From NCBI GenBank assembly GCA_002786065.1, contig NHNY01000027.1, positions 248,001 to 312,000 on the forward strand: a stretch of DNA of 64,000 bases, in the 5' to 3' direction. The position numbers and the translations under genes are program-made. The stretch is from Microcyclospora pomicola. Taxonomy: Eukaryota > Ascomycota > Dothideomycetes > Capnodiales. Below are positions 11,372 through 22,171 of the stretch, piece after piece (positions within the stretch are counted from its first letter, which is position 1; each line of letters starts with the position of its first letter). A model generated the notes under the pieces. That model was not told where the DNA came from. It saw only the letters and a program-made list of their open reading frames with translations, and did no database searches.

Positions 11372-12874
11372 TCAACCACGCGATACTGATGATTGTGGTG
11401 CATGGGCTACACTAACTTGCCTATTTTCGCCCGAGATTTGTTACGTTGGACCTCCACTTTTGAACACACTATTTGTCTGATGTGCCAAGGATCAGCGACG
11501 TACGCAAGCAGAATTCAGTACACACATACTGCTACACGTCACTTACACGCAGTCTTCCTCGTAACTCATGACACAAATGAGCGGATCCAACAGCCAACCT
11601 TGTTCTTTTGTAGACATGTCTCCGACACACTTTCCAGGGACATACCGAAAGTACGCCATCGCGCAACGCCATCGGCAGGATGCGGCGGAGGGTCTAGATC
11701 TCATCTCTACCAACACTGACCTCTTCGAGTAGGTGTGAACACACTACACACCTCACTCGTCGACAAAGTAGGGATCGTTCGTGCCAGGGCAACAGTGAGA
11801 GGTGGTATCGAATGCGCAGAGATTCGAGACGACCGCACGCATTTGTCTGATATCTTGTGTAGCCATGTGAGAAGTGTAGTCCAGAAACACATGGCAAACA
11901 CCACTATACACACCCTACCACTCGAACCGTGCCGCCACAAGCCACTCACTCGTTTCTTCTTCTGCCGCGCCGGAAACACGTGGGATGTCCACCCTGTCCA
12001 GTGGGCATTCGCTGCTCACACATACATGGCATGACGTTGTGGGATGCAGTGTAGGAAAGCAGATCATCACCAGAGACATCCTTGTTCGACGAGACCTCGA
12101 TGATCATGCTTCCGAAACACATCGTGTCGGTGGGTATGCGTGTGGAAGCCTCATCCCACGCTTTGCTCGACAGGCCTGCCTCACAATCCTCCTACGCCTC
12201 TAGGACCTTCTAACCCATCACGCACTTCATGCGCTCGAGTTCTAAGATCGTCGCATGCGGTGGATCAGCACCATAGATCCCTGTCGCATAAATAGTGATC
12301 CTTACCCACTACGGCTTCAAACCTGTCCGACCTACCCACTCCCCCACGAATCATCCTGACAGCTGCACCTTGCACGATGTGATATACCGTATGCATGAAC
12401 CCGGCAATCTAATATCCGGATGCTTCATCAAATGTAAAGTGCACCTGAAGATCCTCACGCACATGCAATAAAACCCCCGTCGCCTCGCCAGTGAATACCT
12501 ATCACTCAGTGCGGACCGCCGATATGCGTTCCGACGGAGATAAGCAATGAGGATCGACGGAGCAGACAACATACTCGATACCACAGGATGAAGAAGGGGA
12601 TGGCGGGTTTCTTGAAGTGCTGGTTCTGGGGGTACTAGAGACTTGGAAAGGACTTCATCTCTGTAATCCATCTGGTATCAAGCTAGGTAATAATGGTGAA
12701 GGATCTATCAATGTCAGACCGAGCCCGTGGAGATATGTACGACCCAGTCGTTTCCGGCTATCTAGATTCATGACCGGCACTCACAATGCCAACCAAGTAT
12801 TCGAATCACGGGTATCCAGCTCTCTTCACGCTATCACTATCCATACAACCCTGTATCCAAACACTCCTATCTAT

Positions 12875-15049
12875 CTAGTCATTGTGGGCAAACTTTTCCT
12901 TCAAGTCGTAATACTTCTGCATCCCGCCCACGCTGCCCTTGACCACCCCGCTAGCGTGCACGAAGTCCACCAGCTCCATCCGCGCACCCTTCCTCTTCAA
13001 CGCGTGCACGCCAGCCTGTCTGACCAGAGAGACGAGATCTGCACCGCTGTACCCGCTGCATGCGGTTGTGCCCGCGAGTCCGGCGACGGCGTCAAGATCG
13101 TCGACAGGCTTAGTACGAATGAGGGCTCGCAAAATCTCGACACGTTCGGCGGGACCGGGCAAGTCGACGAACAGCAGGGTCTCGAGACGGCCGGGACGGA
13201 GCATGGCCTCGTCGATGATGTCCGGGCGGTTGGTCGCGGCTATCACGTAGATGCCCTGGCGCTCGCTGAGGCCGTCGAGCTCGGTGAGCATGGTGTTGAC
13301 GACGCGCGCGCTGGACTCGGAGATGGCATCCCCGCGCCGTGGCACCAGCGCGTCGAACTCGTCGAAGAAGATGACGCAGGGTATGCTGGAGCGGGCGCGG
13401 GTGAAGACGCGGCGGACGGCGGCTTCGGACTCGCCGACGTATTTGTTCAGCAGTTCGGGGCCCTTAATCGAGATGAAGTTGGCTTTGCTTTCTGCGGCGA
13501 CGGCTTTGGCGAGGAGGGTCTTGCCGCAACCGGGTGGTCCCCAGAGGAGGACACCAGCAGGTGCGCTGATCCCGATCGCGGTGTAGCGTTCCGGGTTCTG
13601 GATCGGTTGCACAATAGCGGTTTCAAGCTCTTCACGAACGGACTTGAGAGCACCAATGTCATCCCAAGAGACATCAGGGACGGTGGCGAAACCTTCGCGC
13701 TTCGAGGACGGCGTGATGCCAGGTAGAACGGCAAGAAAGGCTTCCATTGTGATGTGTTCACAGTCAGCTCCAAAAGGTTCGGGGAGGTTAGTCTGTTGTA
13801 AACGTGCGATCAACAGGGTGGTCAACTCTGCTTCTGACGGTGTCGGCCGAACGCCATCGATTTGCATGTCAGTTCGCGATGCCACAGCCTCTGCTTCTAA
13901 GGCTTCAAAGTATCGGGATAACTGCCAGTTTCCCGCCTTGTTGACCAAATCATGTAGATCGGACCCGACAAAGCCTGCGGTCATCTTGGCTAGAAGTACA
14001 AAATCGACGTCCGCCGCCAGAGGGGAGTTGCGCGTCTGCGCTCGTAGGATATGCTTCCTCACATGCTCATTAGGGACAGGAATGTTGATTTCCGTGTCGA
14101 ATCTTCCACCTCGTCGAAGTGCTGGGTCGATGCTGTCAGGCCGGTTGGTCGTTGCAAGGACGATGACCGGCTTCAATGCGTCTCGATGCAGCTCATCCAT
14201 AGATACCAGTAATTGCGTGACAATCCGCTTTTCCATCTGACTCTGACTCGATTCACGTTTGGGAGTGATGGCATCGATTTCATCCATGAAAATCAGACAT
14301 GGTGCGTTCCGCTTGGCCTCCTCAAATCGCTCCCGCAAGCCTTTCTCCGATTCACCCGACATGCCAGACACAATCGCCGGGCCAAGTATCTCGACCATAG
14401 GCAGGCCCATTGATGCTGCAAACCCCCGGGCGAGCATCGTCTTGCCGCAGCCTGGAGGGCCATGTAAAAGCACTCCATTTGGCAGTTTGATGTGCAATTT
14501 CTCGAACTTGCTCGGAGCTAGAAGTGGCCGAACAAGAAGTTCTCTCAGCTGCCGAATCACATCGTCCATGCCGCCGAGATCATGAAGCGAAACGTCAGTG
14601 GGAGTTGTGATCGTAGCCTTGTCGGTCTTCACTCGCTTCACCAGAGGTTCGCCATTTGCCTGCCGATGCTTAGGTTGTGTCGCGGTGTGATTCATCGTGT
14701 CCGCATTTGTGGCGGGGACTGGGGTTGATACTGGAGTGGTGCCAACCAGATTCGCACGTAGAGACCGATTCATGCTGTCAGTGTCGAAGGTATCTTCGGC
14801 GAGCTTGTCTTCAATTTCAGCCTGAGAGTCCGCGTCCGATGAGTGTCCCGCATCCAGAAAGTCCAGCACACGCTCCAGGCTCGCGCATAGCACTTTCTTT
14901 GGTTTGCGTTTCAGCGAGGAATTCGATCGCTGAAGGGCCGTGTACAACGCTTCAACGGACGGATCTACGCCGTTCTGGAGGAAGCGCCCGACTGCGATGT
15001 TGATTTCGTTGTCTAGCGCGCCTTGTAATTTCGCATTTCCAGGTGGCAT
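12875..15049 (-). CDS. RIX7: Rix7/NVL-type AAA ATPase for 60S ribosome biogenesis
   Basis: This is a single-exon protein of 724 residues from the first in-frame ATG at 15049; the frame continues upstream only to a GTG at 15070. An N-terminal helical region (LDNEINIAVGRFL) resembles the substrate-recognition end of yeast Rix7 and is followed by a basic linker with a KRVK nuclear signal. Two AAA modules follow. D1 has Walker A GPPGCGKT near residue 197 and Walker B LIFMDEID. D2 has GPPGCGKT and VIFFDEFD, then the ATNRPD and RPGR sensor/arginine elements. Both modules look catalytically complete. Rix7 strips assembly factors (Nsa1 in yeast) from pre-60S particles in the nucleolus and nucleoplasm. 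Cdc48 is excluded by the N-domain and overall length. It is divergent from VPS20, with 483 bp between the starts. Confidence 0.95.
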   Translation of the reverse strand: MPPGNAKLQGALDNEINIAVGRFLQNGVDPSVEALYTALQRSNSSLKRKPKKVLCASLERVLDFLDAGHSSDADSQAEIEDKLAEDTFDTDSMNRSLRANLVGTTPVSTPVPATNADTMNHTATQPKHRQANGEPLVKRVKTDKATITTPTDVSLHDLGGMDDVIRQLRELLVRPLLAPSKFEKLHIKLPNGVLLHGPPGCGKTMLARGFAASMGLPMVEILGPAIVSGMSGESEKGLRERFEEAKRNAPCLIFMDEIDAITPKRESSQSQMEKRIVTQLLVSMDELHRDALKPVIVLATTNRPDSIDPALRRGGRFDTEINIPVPNEHVRKHILRAQTRNSPLAADVDFVLLAKMTAGFVGSDLHDLVNKAGNWQLSRYFEALEAEAVASRTDMQIDGVRPTPSEAELTTLLIARLQQTNLPEPFGADCEHITMEAFLAVLPGITPSSKREGFATVPDVSWDDIGALKSVREELETAIVQPIQNPERYTAIGISAPAGVLLWGPPGCGKTLLAKAVAAESKANFISIKGPELLNKYVGESEAAVRRVFTRARSSIPCVIFFDEFDALVPRRGDAISESSARVVNTMLTELDGLSERQGIYVIAATNRPDIIDEAMLRPGRLETLLFVDLPGPAERVEILRALIRTKPVDDLDAVAGLAGTTACSGYSGADLVSLVRQAGVHALKRKGARMELVDFVHASGVVKGSVGGMQKYYDLKEKFAHND

Positions 15050-15532
15050 CCCGCCTGCGGTTGCGTTCACCGGGGTGCAATGTGCGATCTCGAATGCTGA
15101 AAATTATATAAAATCATCGAGGTGTAGCAACGACCGACCAAAAGTCTTGGGTCGATGGACGTTTGAAAAATTGACGGGGTATCTTGCCACGTCTGCTAAG
15201 ATGATGCTGCTGATTATGTTGCAAGTGAGGCAAAGAAGAACTTCCAGCAATACTTATTGGCCATGAATCGTGAGTTTGATTATTAGTCTATGAAGTGAAG
15301 GTACAATACCGACGTAGACTTGTGACACTTTACTGTCCTGAATATGATCAATGTCGAGAACAAAAGTAGAATAGGGCTCGGCACGCCCGCCACACATGGC
15401 CTATCGATAAAGCCGCGTGCCTTGTTGTACGACATGATGTAACTCTTCCCAATCCGACATTGGATTTCACCAACCCATGCAAGAGTGAGCTGCTCGGACT
15501 GTCCAGGATCTTGTTACTACGTGGCTCTAGAG
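15050..15532. other. Divergent promoter region (RIX7 / VPS20)
   Basis: 483 bp between two outward-facing starts. A possible 3' splice site on the minus strand just upstream of the RIX7 frame has no convincing upstream exon, so I left RIX7 as one exon. Confidence 0.5.
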
Positions 15533-16351
15533 ATGGGGAATTCAAGCAGTACCCATCGCATATCTGCGCAAGACAGGTATGTCATCTTGGCCCTCCTCAC
15601 ATCTTTCCCCCACTTCCAAAGCTCCACCCCGACACAGTAGAATCTGACCATAACCTCTATATTCCTCCCCCCACAGGGCGATCCTCGACATGAAGAACCA
15701 ACGCGACAAGCTGCACCAATACCAAAAACGCATCACCCTCCTGACCTCCCGCGAGACCGAGATCGCACGCGAATGCCTGCGGACAGACAACAAGCGCTCG
15801 GCGCTGCTCGCGCTGCGGCGGAAGAAGTACCAAGAGACGTTGCTGGCGACAACGGACGCGCAGCTGGCGCAGCTCGAGCGGCTGACGGCCGACGTCGAGT
15901 TCGCGCTCGTGCAGAAGGACGTGCTGTTCGGGCTGCAGCAGGGCACGCAGGTGCTCAAGGACATCCACAAGGAGATGGGCGGGCTGGATAAGATCGAGAT
16001 GATCATGGGCGAGTCGGCGGAGGCGCGGGCGTATCAGAATGTAAGCGCTGCAGGGCTGGAACTGCAAGGGCTGGGCAGTGTATGGGGAGATTTGCTAATA
16101 TGTGCAAACAGGAAGTCAGCGATCTCCTGGCGAATCGTATGTCGAATCAGGCCGAGGACGAGGTGGAAGATGAGCTGGAGGCGCTGGAGCGGGAAGTCCT
16201 GGGCGTTCAGCCCCGGTTACCAGATGCGCCGAATGTTATGAAAGAGGAGCTGCCCGATGTGCCGCAGGAGACACCGGCGCAAAAGGCGAAGAGGAGACGG
16301 ACGGAGAGGGAGCAGGAAAGAGCACGGACTGCTGAACCGCTTATGGCTTGA
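15533..16351 (+). CDS. VPS20: ESCRT-III subunit Vps20/CHMP6
   Basis: Three exons (15533-15576, 15677-16040, 16112-16351; introns 100 and 71 nt) give 215 residues, the usual size. The short first exon encodes MGNSSSTHRISAQD, so Gly2 is a clear N-myristoylation site, as in all Vps20/CHMP6 proteins; without this exon the protein would lack its membrane anchor. Helices 1 and 2 (KLHQYQKRITLL onward) are strongly basic. The middle contains the Vps25-binding and core region (GLQQGTQVLKDIHKEMGGLDK), and the C-terminal half is acidic with a MIM-like amphipathic segment (VEDELEALEREV). Vps20 is recruited by ESCRT-II on endosomes and starts Snf7 polymerisation for multivesicular body sorting. No oddity seen. 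Confidence 0.94.
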
Positions 16352-17207
16352 CGACATGAGAGGATATCTTTGGTGGTACAGCGTTGATAGCGTTTAGCGG
16401 ATGCATTTCGAGTGTTGATCCCCAAGTCAGAGAATGACTATATGATCTTGCATTACATGTACATACCTTATATATCGAGGGGCAAATGAAATACTCCTTG
16501 GCCGGTCCTTGCGAAAGGACAAATACAAAAATGTCCTCTGACTGAAAGGCCGCAGTGATAGCTTATCGGCGGGGACTCGTGAAGGAATTTCTGGACAGCT
16601 CCTACCAGAGAGCAGTATAATTCATCTAACTCGGCACCGAGCGCATCAAGCTACGAGGAAACTTTACAAGGTCTGAGGTGCGATGAGAGCGGTGTCACAC
16701 CAGATCAGCAGTCTCTCATTCTGTGCTGACAGCTATATTGCCGCTACAACTCTTAAGCGTTCTGCCAGATTTTTGCGACCCTGTGCAATTGATATCTTCC
16801 CAGCGGAGAACACTAGTCTCTCCTGACTCAATACAACCCATCCGTATCTCTCAGGCGAGCATATGCAACAATCCCTGGGAACGTCCAGGACGTAGCGAGT
16901 ACAGCTGGACTGCTGACGTGCTCGACTTTCCCGTTCGTAGTCGTCTGTGAGCTCAAGCAGCCCGGACACCACTACCTTTTCTCCCTCAGGTATGGGGGGC
17001 TTTGCGCAAGATTGCCATTTTGGCAGCGTGTAGCCGTGGTAAGGTCGCTGACGAGCTCAAGCCCTCGCGGCTTGCATCCCAGTGTAGGAGACTATACAGT
17101 CTCTCGCTTCCGCAAAGCTTCTAGCGCAAAGTCTCCAGACGACCGGCTACTCAAACACTACCTTCCCCATTTTCAGATGACCTCTCATTCTTCTTCTCCA
17201 GACCCCA
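16352..17207. other. Intergenic, tail-to-tail (VPS20 / PITH gene)
   Basis: 856 bp. A pyrimidine-rich block of mixed CCCTCCCC runs near 17215-17260, inside the 3' end of the PITH gene. No further gene was seen. Confidence 0.5.
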
Positions 17208-17972
17208 TCACATCCCTCCCTGTCCCCCTCCCCCTCCCGCCCCATCAATCCCACTCCCCACCCTCTGCCCAACCCCATTCACCATCCGATGATCCCTCGG
17301 ATTCGCCGCCGCCTCATACAAAAAGCTGACCGGCTCGCGACTCAAGCGCATCCACTCGCCCTTGAACCCGAGATAACTGACCCTCGTCTCATCTTCCTCA
17401 CCACCACCCCAATTATCCTCGAAGAATAGATCCAGCGAGCGCACGGTGTTGAACAGCGCGCGCTTGATCGGGATCTCCTGGACGTCATTGGACTGCGCGA
17501 GCTCGAGCGTCTGCGTTGGAGGCAGTGCGGCGGCGGTGCTGAAGTCGAGGTCGTCGCGGTTCGGGAAGAGGTGCAGCGTGCGTGGAGCGGAGGAGGTGGT
17601 TGAAGTGCGGAGCAGGAGGCTGTGCAGGCGGATTTGCGCGGTGAAGCTGCGGTATATGCCTGGTTAGTCGCTGTGGACGGTTGTTGGAGATTGATCGGGA
17701 GGGATGCAGGCGTACGGGATATGCATGAGCAGTTGCTCGTCCGCATCGCTCTTCAGCTCGGGCTCAGCTTCCAGTCTCTCACTCCAGGTCTTCTGCACGA
17801 CTTTGGCGCCGGAGCGGGGCTCGGCCTCGTTCAGCGTGTTGATGGCGGAGAAGTCGATTTGCTCGTAGATGTGGTTTTGCAGCGCGGGCGTGATATCATC
17901 GGTGTGATCGTGGGCTGCGCCCTCTGAGTGGTCGTGCCCATCGTGCTCGTGCTCATGGTGACAATGAGACAT
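17208..17972 (-). CDS. PITH-domain protein (PITHD1 homolog)
   Basis: Two exons (17716-17972 and 17208-17646, intron 69 nt) give 231 residues. The join restores LLMHIPFTAQIRLHSLLLR, the central strand of the PITH domain (DUF1000). It is followed by LHLFPNRDDLDF, the P-Q-x-x-E-L region, SLDLFFEDNW and a C-terminal ANPRDHR block, all family hallmarks. The N-terminus is strikingly His- and acid-rich (MSHCHHEHEHDGHDH), a stronger version of the MSHGHSHG start of human PITHD1, and may bind metal ions. The C-terminus ends in a Gly-rich run. PITH domains in TXNL1 contact the 26S proteasome; stand-alone PITH proteins are less well understood. The first ATG is used. Confidence 0.9.
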
Positions 17973-18377
17973 TTCGTTGTGCTATGGAGTCAGGGATGCC
18001 ATTGAAAGATCTCAGGAAATGTTTCATGTTGGTCAACATGTACTGTAGGAACAGGTGGGGTGGCGGGGTCGACATCATTGCATTACGTGAAGCACGCCTG
18101 AGCACGTGAGGCGCTGGAGAGACGAATTAATGTACGCTGATCACAAAGATCGAGCTTGGGTAAACGAAGTACGTGATAGAGACTGGTGTGCAATAATTTT
18201 AAAGCAGATCATGAAGAAGCGCTTTTGGCTCTCGGCGGTACGAAACCAGCCGATGGCAGAGGACGGTACTGTAATTGGGTATATCTACAGCCTCCAGTCG
18301 AACTCCTAACAACTACGCAACGATCACGATCCGTGATCATGCTCATACTCATGATCTAGCACGCAATCAAGGTCTAC
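17973..18377. other. Intergenic: PITH gene promoter / OLA1 3' flank
   Basis: 405 bp; a short open frame at 18106-18309 has no coding character. Nothing else seen. Confidence 0.5.
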
Positions 18378-19949
18378 TCAACCCTTTGCGGCACCAGCTT
18401 TGATGAGGAGAATGTCGCCGTCTTCGACGATGTAGTCCTTGCCCTTGGTCATGACTTTTCCCTTCGCCTTCACACTCGCCTCGTCGCCTTCCTCTTTTAG
18501 TGTTGAAAAGTTGTACACAACAGCCTGGATGAATGTCTTTTCGAAGTCACCGTGAATGACACCTGCAGCTTGAGGTGCTTTGGTGCCATTTCTCAGCGTC
18601 CATTGCCGGACCTCGTCAGTGCCTGTGGTGAAGAAAGATCCTAGGTTTAGGGCTTTCCGCATGGTCGTCACGATCTTGGGTAATGCCGATTTGGTTCCGA
18701 GCTTCTTGCACTCCTCCTCAACCTCAGCGTCGGAGTCGAACCGTGTTAACCGGTCTTCGAACGATACTGAGATTGGAATGATGGGGTCACCGGGGGCGTG
18801 CTCCTTCACCCACTCGGCAATTTTGGGGAGGTACTTGTTCTTCTGCCTGATGTAGTCCTTCTCGCTCAAGTTGACGAGGAAAACCGTAGGCTTAGCGCTG
18901 AGAAGGAAAAGCGGGTTGATGACTTCGACCTGAACAAGCATGTTTGGTCAGCCAATGCAACGTGCAAATATGCTGTGGTAAATTCGACTCGTGATGTGAG
19001 TTTCAATCAGGTAGGACATTCTCTCATGACACCTCTAAGCGTTGTATTTGGTGAGGCGCCGGTTCGAAGAGCTGGGATTATAGAGATTCGATCTCTGGTT
19101 CATCATGAAGAACGAAAAAAGCAAGGCAGAGCATGCAGAAATCAAACAGAAACTCACCTCTTTCGGCGCCCAGTCACCTTTCCGTACATCCTTCCCGCTC
19201 TTCAAGAGCTCCAGGACTTTCTCGACGGTGGCTTGCTCCTCCTTCAGCTTCTTCATCTCCAAGCTCTGCCCACCTCTCCGCGTCTGCTTGACCAGGTTCT
19301 CGTGTGCCTTCTCGACGAACTCGGTGTCCTTGATCCGCAGCTCATCGGCAATGATCTCTAGATCGCGAATCGGATCCACATCGCCCTCGACGTGGATGAT
19401 CTCGGCGTCGTCGAAACACCGCACCACCTGGAAGACGGCGTCGACGGCGCGGATATGTGATAAGAACGCGTTTCCCAGCCCAGCACCCGTCGAGGCACCT
19501 CGCGTCAAGCCGGCGATGTCATAGACCGTCAAGTTGGCGGGCACGATGCTTTTCGGCTTGTACTGCTGGCACAGCCAATCGAACCGGTCATCGGGCACGA
19601 CGACACGTGCTTCCTCGGGGTCGATGGTGGCATAGGGGAAATTGGCCGGGTTACCGAGTGAACATTTCGTAAGCGCTTGGAAAAACGTCGACTTGCCCAC
19701 GTTGGCCAAGCCGACGATGCCGCTTTTGAGGTTGTTTCCTGGTCGCCCGAGCAAGATCTTCTCCTGCTTCACCTCCTTTTTGGGTGGCATCTTGCGCTTG
19801 GCGTAGGTGCGGATGGAAGTGAAGGGAAGGACGAGAGGCGGACGAGCGAATGCAGAGCCGGCTGCTAGAACGGAAGATGATGGAAAAGAGAAAGAAGAGA
19901 AGGAGATGAGAAGGAGAGAAGTAGTACGTGAGCTCCGTGTGGGCGGCAT
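18378..19949 (-). CDS. OLA1: Ola1/YchF-family P-loop ATPase/GTPase with an N-terminal mitochondrial-type extension
   Basis: Two exons (19158-19949 and 18378-18929) join at GAPKE|VEVINP. The intron is 228 nt. The total is 447 residues from the first ATG, against about 395 for typical OLA1. The normal protein would begin at M54 (ATG 19790-19788, MPPKKEVKQEK). From there the family parts follow: G1 GLANVGKSTF, G3 DIAGL, the coiled-coil insertion (VKQTRRGGQSLEMKKLKEEQ), the NLSEKDY motif that replaces NKxD in Ola1, and the C-terminal TGS domain (GVIHGDFEKTFI). Residues 1-53 hold seven basic and no acidic residues, many Ser and Phe, and a matrix-protease-like R47-T-Y-A. The first ATG has T at -3 and the second A at -3. 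I infer possible cytosolic and mitochondrial forms by leaky scanning. Confidence 0.93.
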
Positions 19950-20592
19950 GGAGAGGTGAAGCTCCTCCCCGCCAAATTTTCTTGCGCTTCAGCAGCAGGC
20001 TTGGCGGGTGTGTTTGCCTGAGGTGTCACTTCCATACTCCCTCACGAATCTTGAATGTGACAGCATCCTACATGTATTCAAGCCTCATGGACATTGATTA
20101 CATCGTAATGCTTTCCAACAGTCACACCCAAATACAAGATCGATATTGGAAGACACATCGTGATTTTCTCATGTTATCGACACGAGATACCCATAAGCAT
20201 ATCTCTTTCGATGTGAGATGTTGAGCTAACAAGGACGGTCTCGCAAGCCATCCACCCATATAACGCCACAGGACAAACACGCCATTTTGCAACACCCAGA
20301 ACCTAGCCATGCTGAAAGCAACTTCCCGACACCATTCCCGTGTCGGGACCAAAGACCCAGAAGTTCGCTTCTATCCCTATTACCCTGATCTCGATTTGCA
20401 CATAAACCGAGATCGAGTAATCATAACGCCTGACGCGCCGGATTCATGTATGTAAGAAGAGCATCAAAATTCTGCCGACCCGTCGAGTGCCAATGAGAAG
20501 GCACTGTCAAGGGAGCGGCGAGCTTGATTTGACTCGGCCTTGAGATCACTCGCACCAGAGTCTGCAAGCACTTAGCAGAGGCACATAACATG
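19950..20592. other. Intergenic: OLA1 promoter / cyclin B 3' flank
   Basis: 643 bp between same-strand genes; no gene seen. Confidence 0.5.
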
Positions 20593-22171
20593 CTACACGC
20601 TGGGAGTCTTGCCGCTGATGTCTTCCGAATCGATGTTGAGATACACCGGTGCCATCTTCTTGGCCCACTGACGAAGGACGATGGAAGCTAGAGAATGTTA
20701 GCACGGCTGTCTGAAGTGCGATGATGTTGTGGACCTTACCTTTGAGGAACTTCTTGCTAGCATATTTGCGGAAGAAGGCGTCGTGCTGAACTGGACCATG
20801 AAGGTAGTCGACCATCAACTTGAACACGGGTAGGATTTCGTGCTCCGTGTAGCCGGCGTACTTTGTGAGGGTCGCATCCCACTCGCCACGCTTGAGTACC
20901 AGACGGGCCAAGTACATCGAGGCAGCGGCGACGAGCGACGGGGGGTGCTTGAGGAAGCGATGGTCAAGGCAGCCGATTTCAAGAAGGTATTTGCCAAGCG
21001 TACGGGTCTGAATGTCGTAGTTGTCGGCTTTCGAAATACGACGCAAGAAGTTCATGGGGTTGGGGTACGACAGATCGTAGTTCAGAGATTGCAGGACGAA
21101 TCGCTCGGCAGTGAGGATCTCTGATTCCGAGAAGCCATCATCGGCAACATGCACGAAGTTCTGAACGTGAGGTGAGAGCACCTCTTCGTACTTGGACGCA
21201 ATGAACATGGCGGTCACGCCAACAAGTTGAAGGCGGTCGAGTTGGACCACCTTGGCGGAGAGAAAGCGGTCGATGATATTGACCGCCAAGAACAAAGTCT
21301 CTGGTAGCAGTCTGAACCGGGTGTGGACCTCGAGCAACCAGTCGACGAGGATGCCGCGCATCTTCCACTCCAGCTCGCTCTGGTTATCCATGTACTTTGG
21401 GTTTGGGAGCGTGGAGATCTCGAGCTGCTTCATGTAGTCGAAGATCTCGTGAACATATTCGGCCACCATGAGGGGGTCTTCGAGGTCCTCGGTGTCGAGG
21501 TCCTTGGCATCCTTGATGATGTCCTCGAGAGACAGACCCGCTTCCTCTTCATCATCAAACTCGTCATCAAAGGTTTGCTTGGGGGTGACGGAAACCTCCT
21601 TGGGTGCCGCGGCAACCTTGATGCTCGCGCCATTCTTGACTGGCGGCACGTTCTCCGACGCTTCGTCGGTCTCCTCTTCCAGACTGGTCCTGGTGCGCTT
21701 CTTGGCAATGTGCCCACCAACACCGCTGCCGCTGGCCGGTCTCTTAAGATCAGTTGCAGCGTTGACTGGTTTGGGACCGAGAGCAGAACGCGTCGAATTG
21801 GTACGCGCGACTTTTTGGATACCAGCAGCTTTGGCCATGGGACCAGCCTTCTTCGCATCCACAGTCTCCTTCTTGGCAACATTGCTCACATCGCCCAGGA
21901 CAGCCCGCTTGCGAGCACCCAGCGTGCCATTGGTTGGTGCAGTGGTACTGCGCTTGGTGGTTAATGCCTTCTTAGGTGGTTCTCCAGCGACGATGTCTGT
22001 GGTGAGGGCAGCGGCCTTAGCACGTGTGAGACGTGTCGAGCCGACATTCTCGGCGTTTTCGTCGGTGATGGCTCTCCGAGCTACTCGAGCCTGCAGAACA
22101 TATCAGTCAGTATGCCTGATGAGGAAGAAGTCTCGTCCATCACGAGACAATCGACGACTTACAGGAGGCAT
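20593..22171 (-). CDS. G2/mitotic B-type cyclin
   Basis: Three exons (22163-22171, 20740-22090, 20593-20687; introns 72 and 52 nt) give 484 residues. The first exon is only 9 nt and encodes MPP. The second opens ARVARRAITDEN. A canonical destruction box, RAVLGDVSN, lies at residues 65-73 and marks it for APC/C-driven proteolysis. The N-terminal half is basic with an acidic patch (TFDDEFDDEEE). The cyclin box begins near MRGILVDWLLEVH, the CDK-binding MRAIL-type helix, and the second cyclin fold continues through HPPSLVAAASMYLARL. The last exon restores a long C-terminal helix ending AKKMAPVYLN. It is the partner of Cdk1 in the nucleus at mitotic entry, like NimE of Aspergillus or Clb2 of yeast. 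The class is certain. Confidence 0.95.

Larger units (their letters stand above)
9194..12874. other. 3.7-kb gene-poor region (ammonium transporter promoter to Rix7 3' end)
   Basis: No conserved gene was recognised on either strand. Composition is close to that of the surrounding DNA, and I see no AT-rich block that would point to heavily RIP-mutated transposons. Two ATG-started plus-strand frames are moderately long (10053-10616, 187 codons; 10736-11371, 211 codons), but other frames overlap them and they match no family. The first 500 bp should include the ammonium transporter promoter. Confidence 0.5.

Noticed and set aside
15050-15070. N-terminal extension of the RIX7 frame to 15070
   Set aside because: That frame opens at a GTG. 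The first ATG (15049) already gives a family-like N-terminus.
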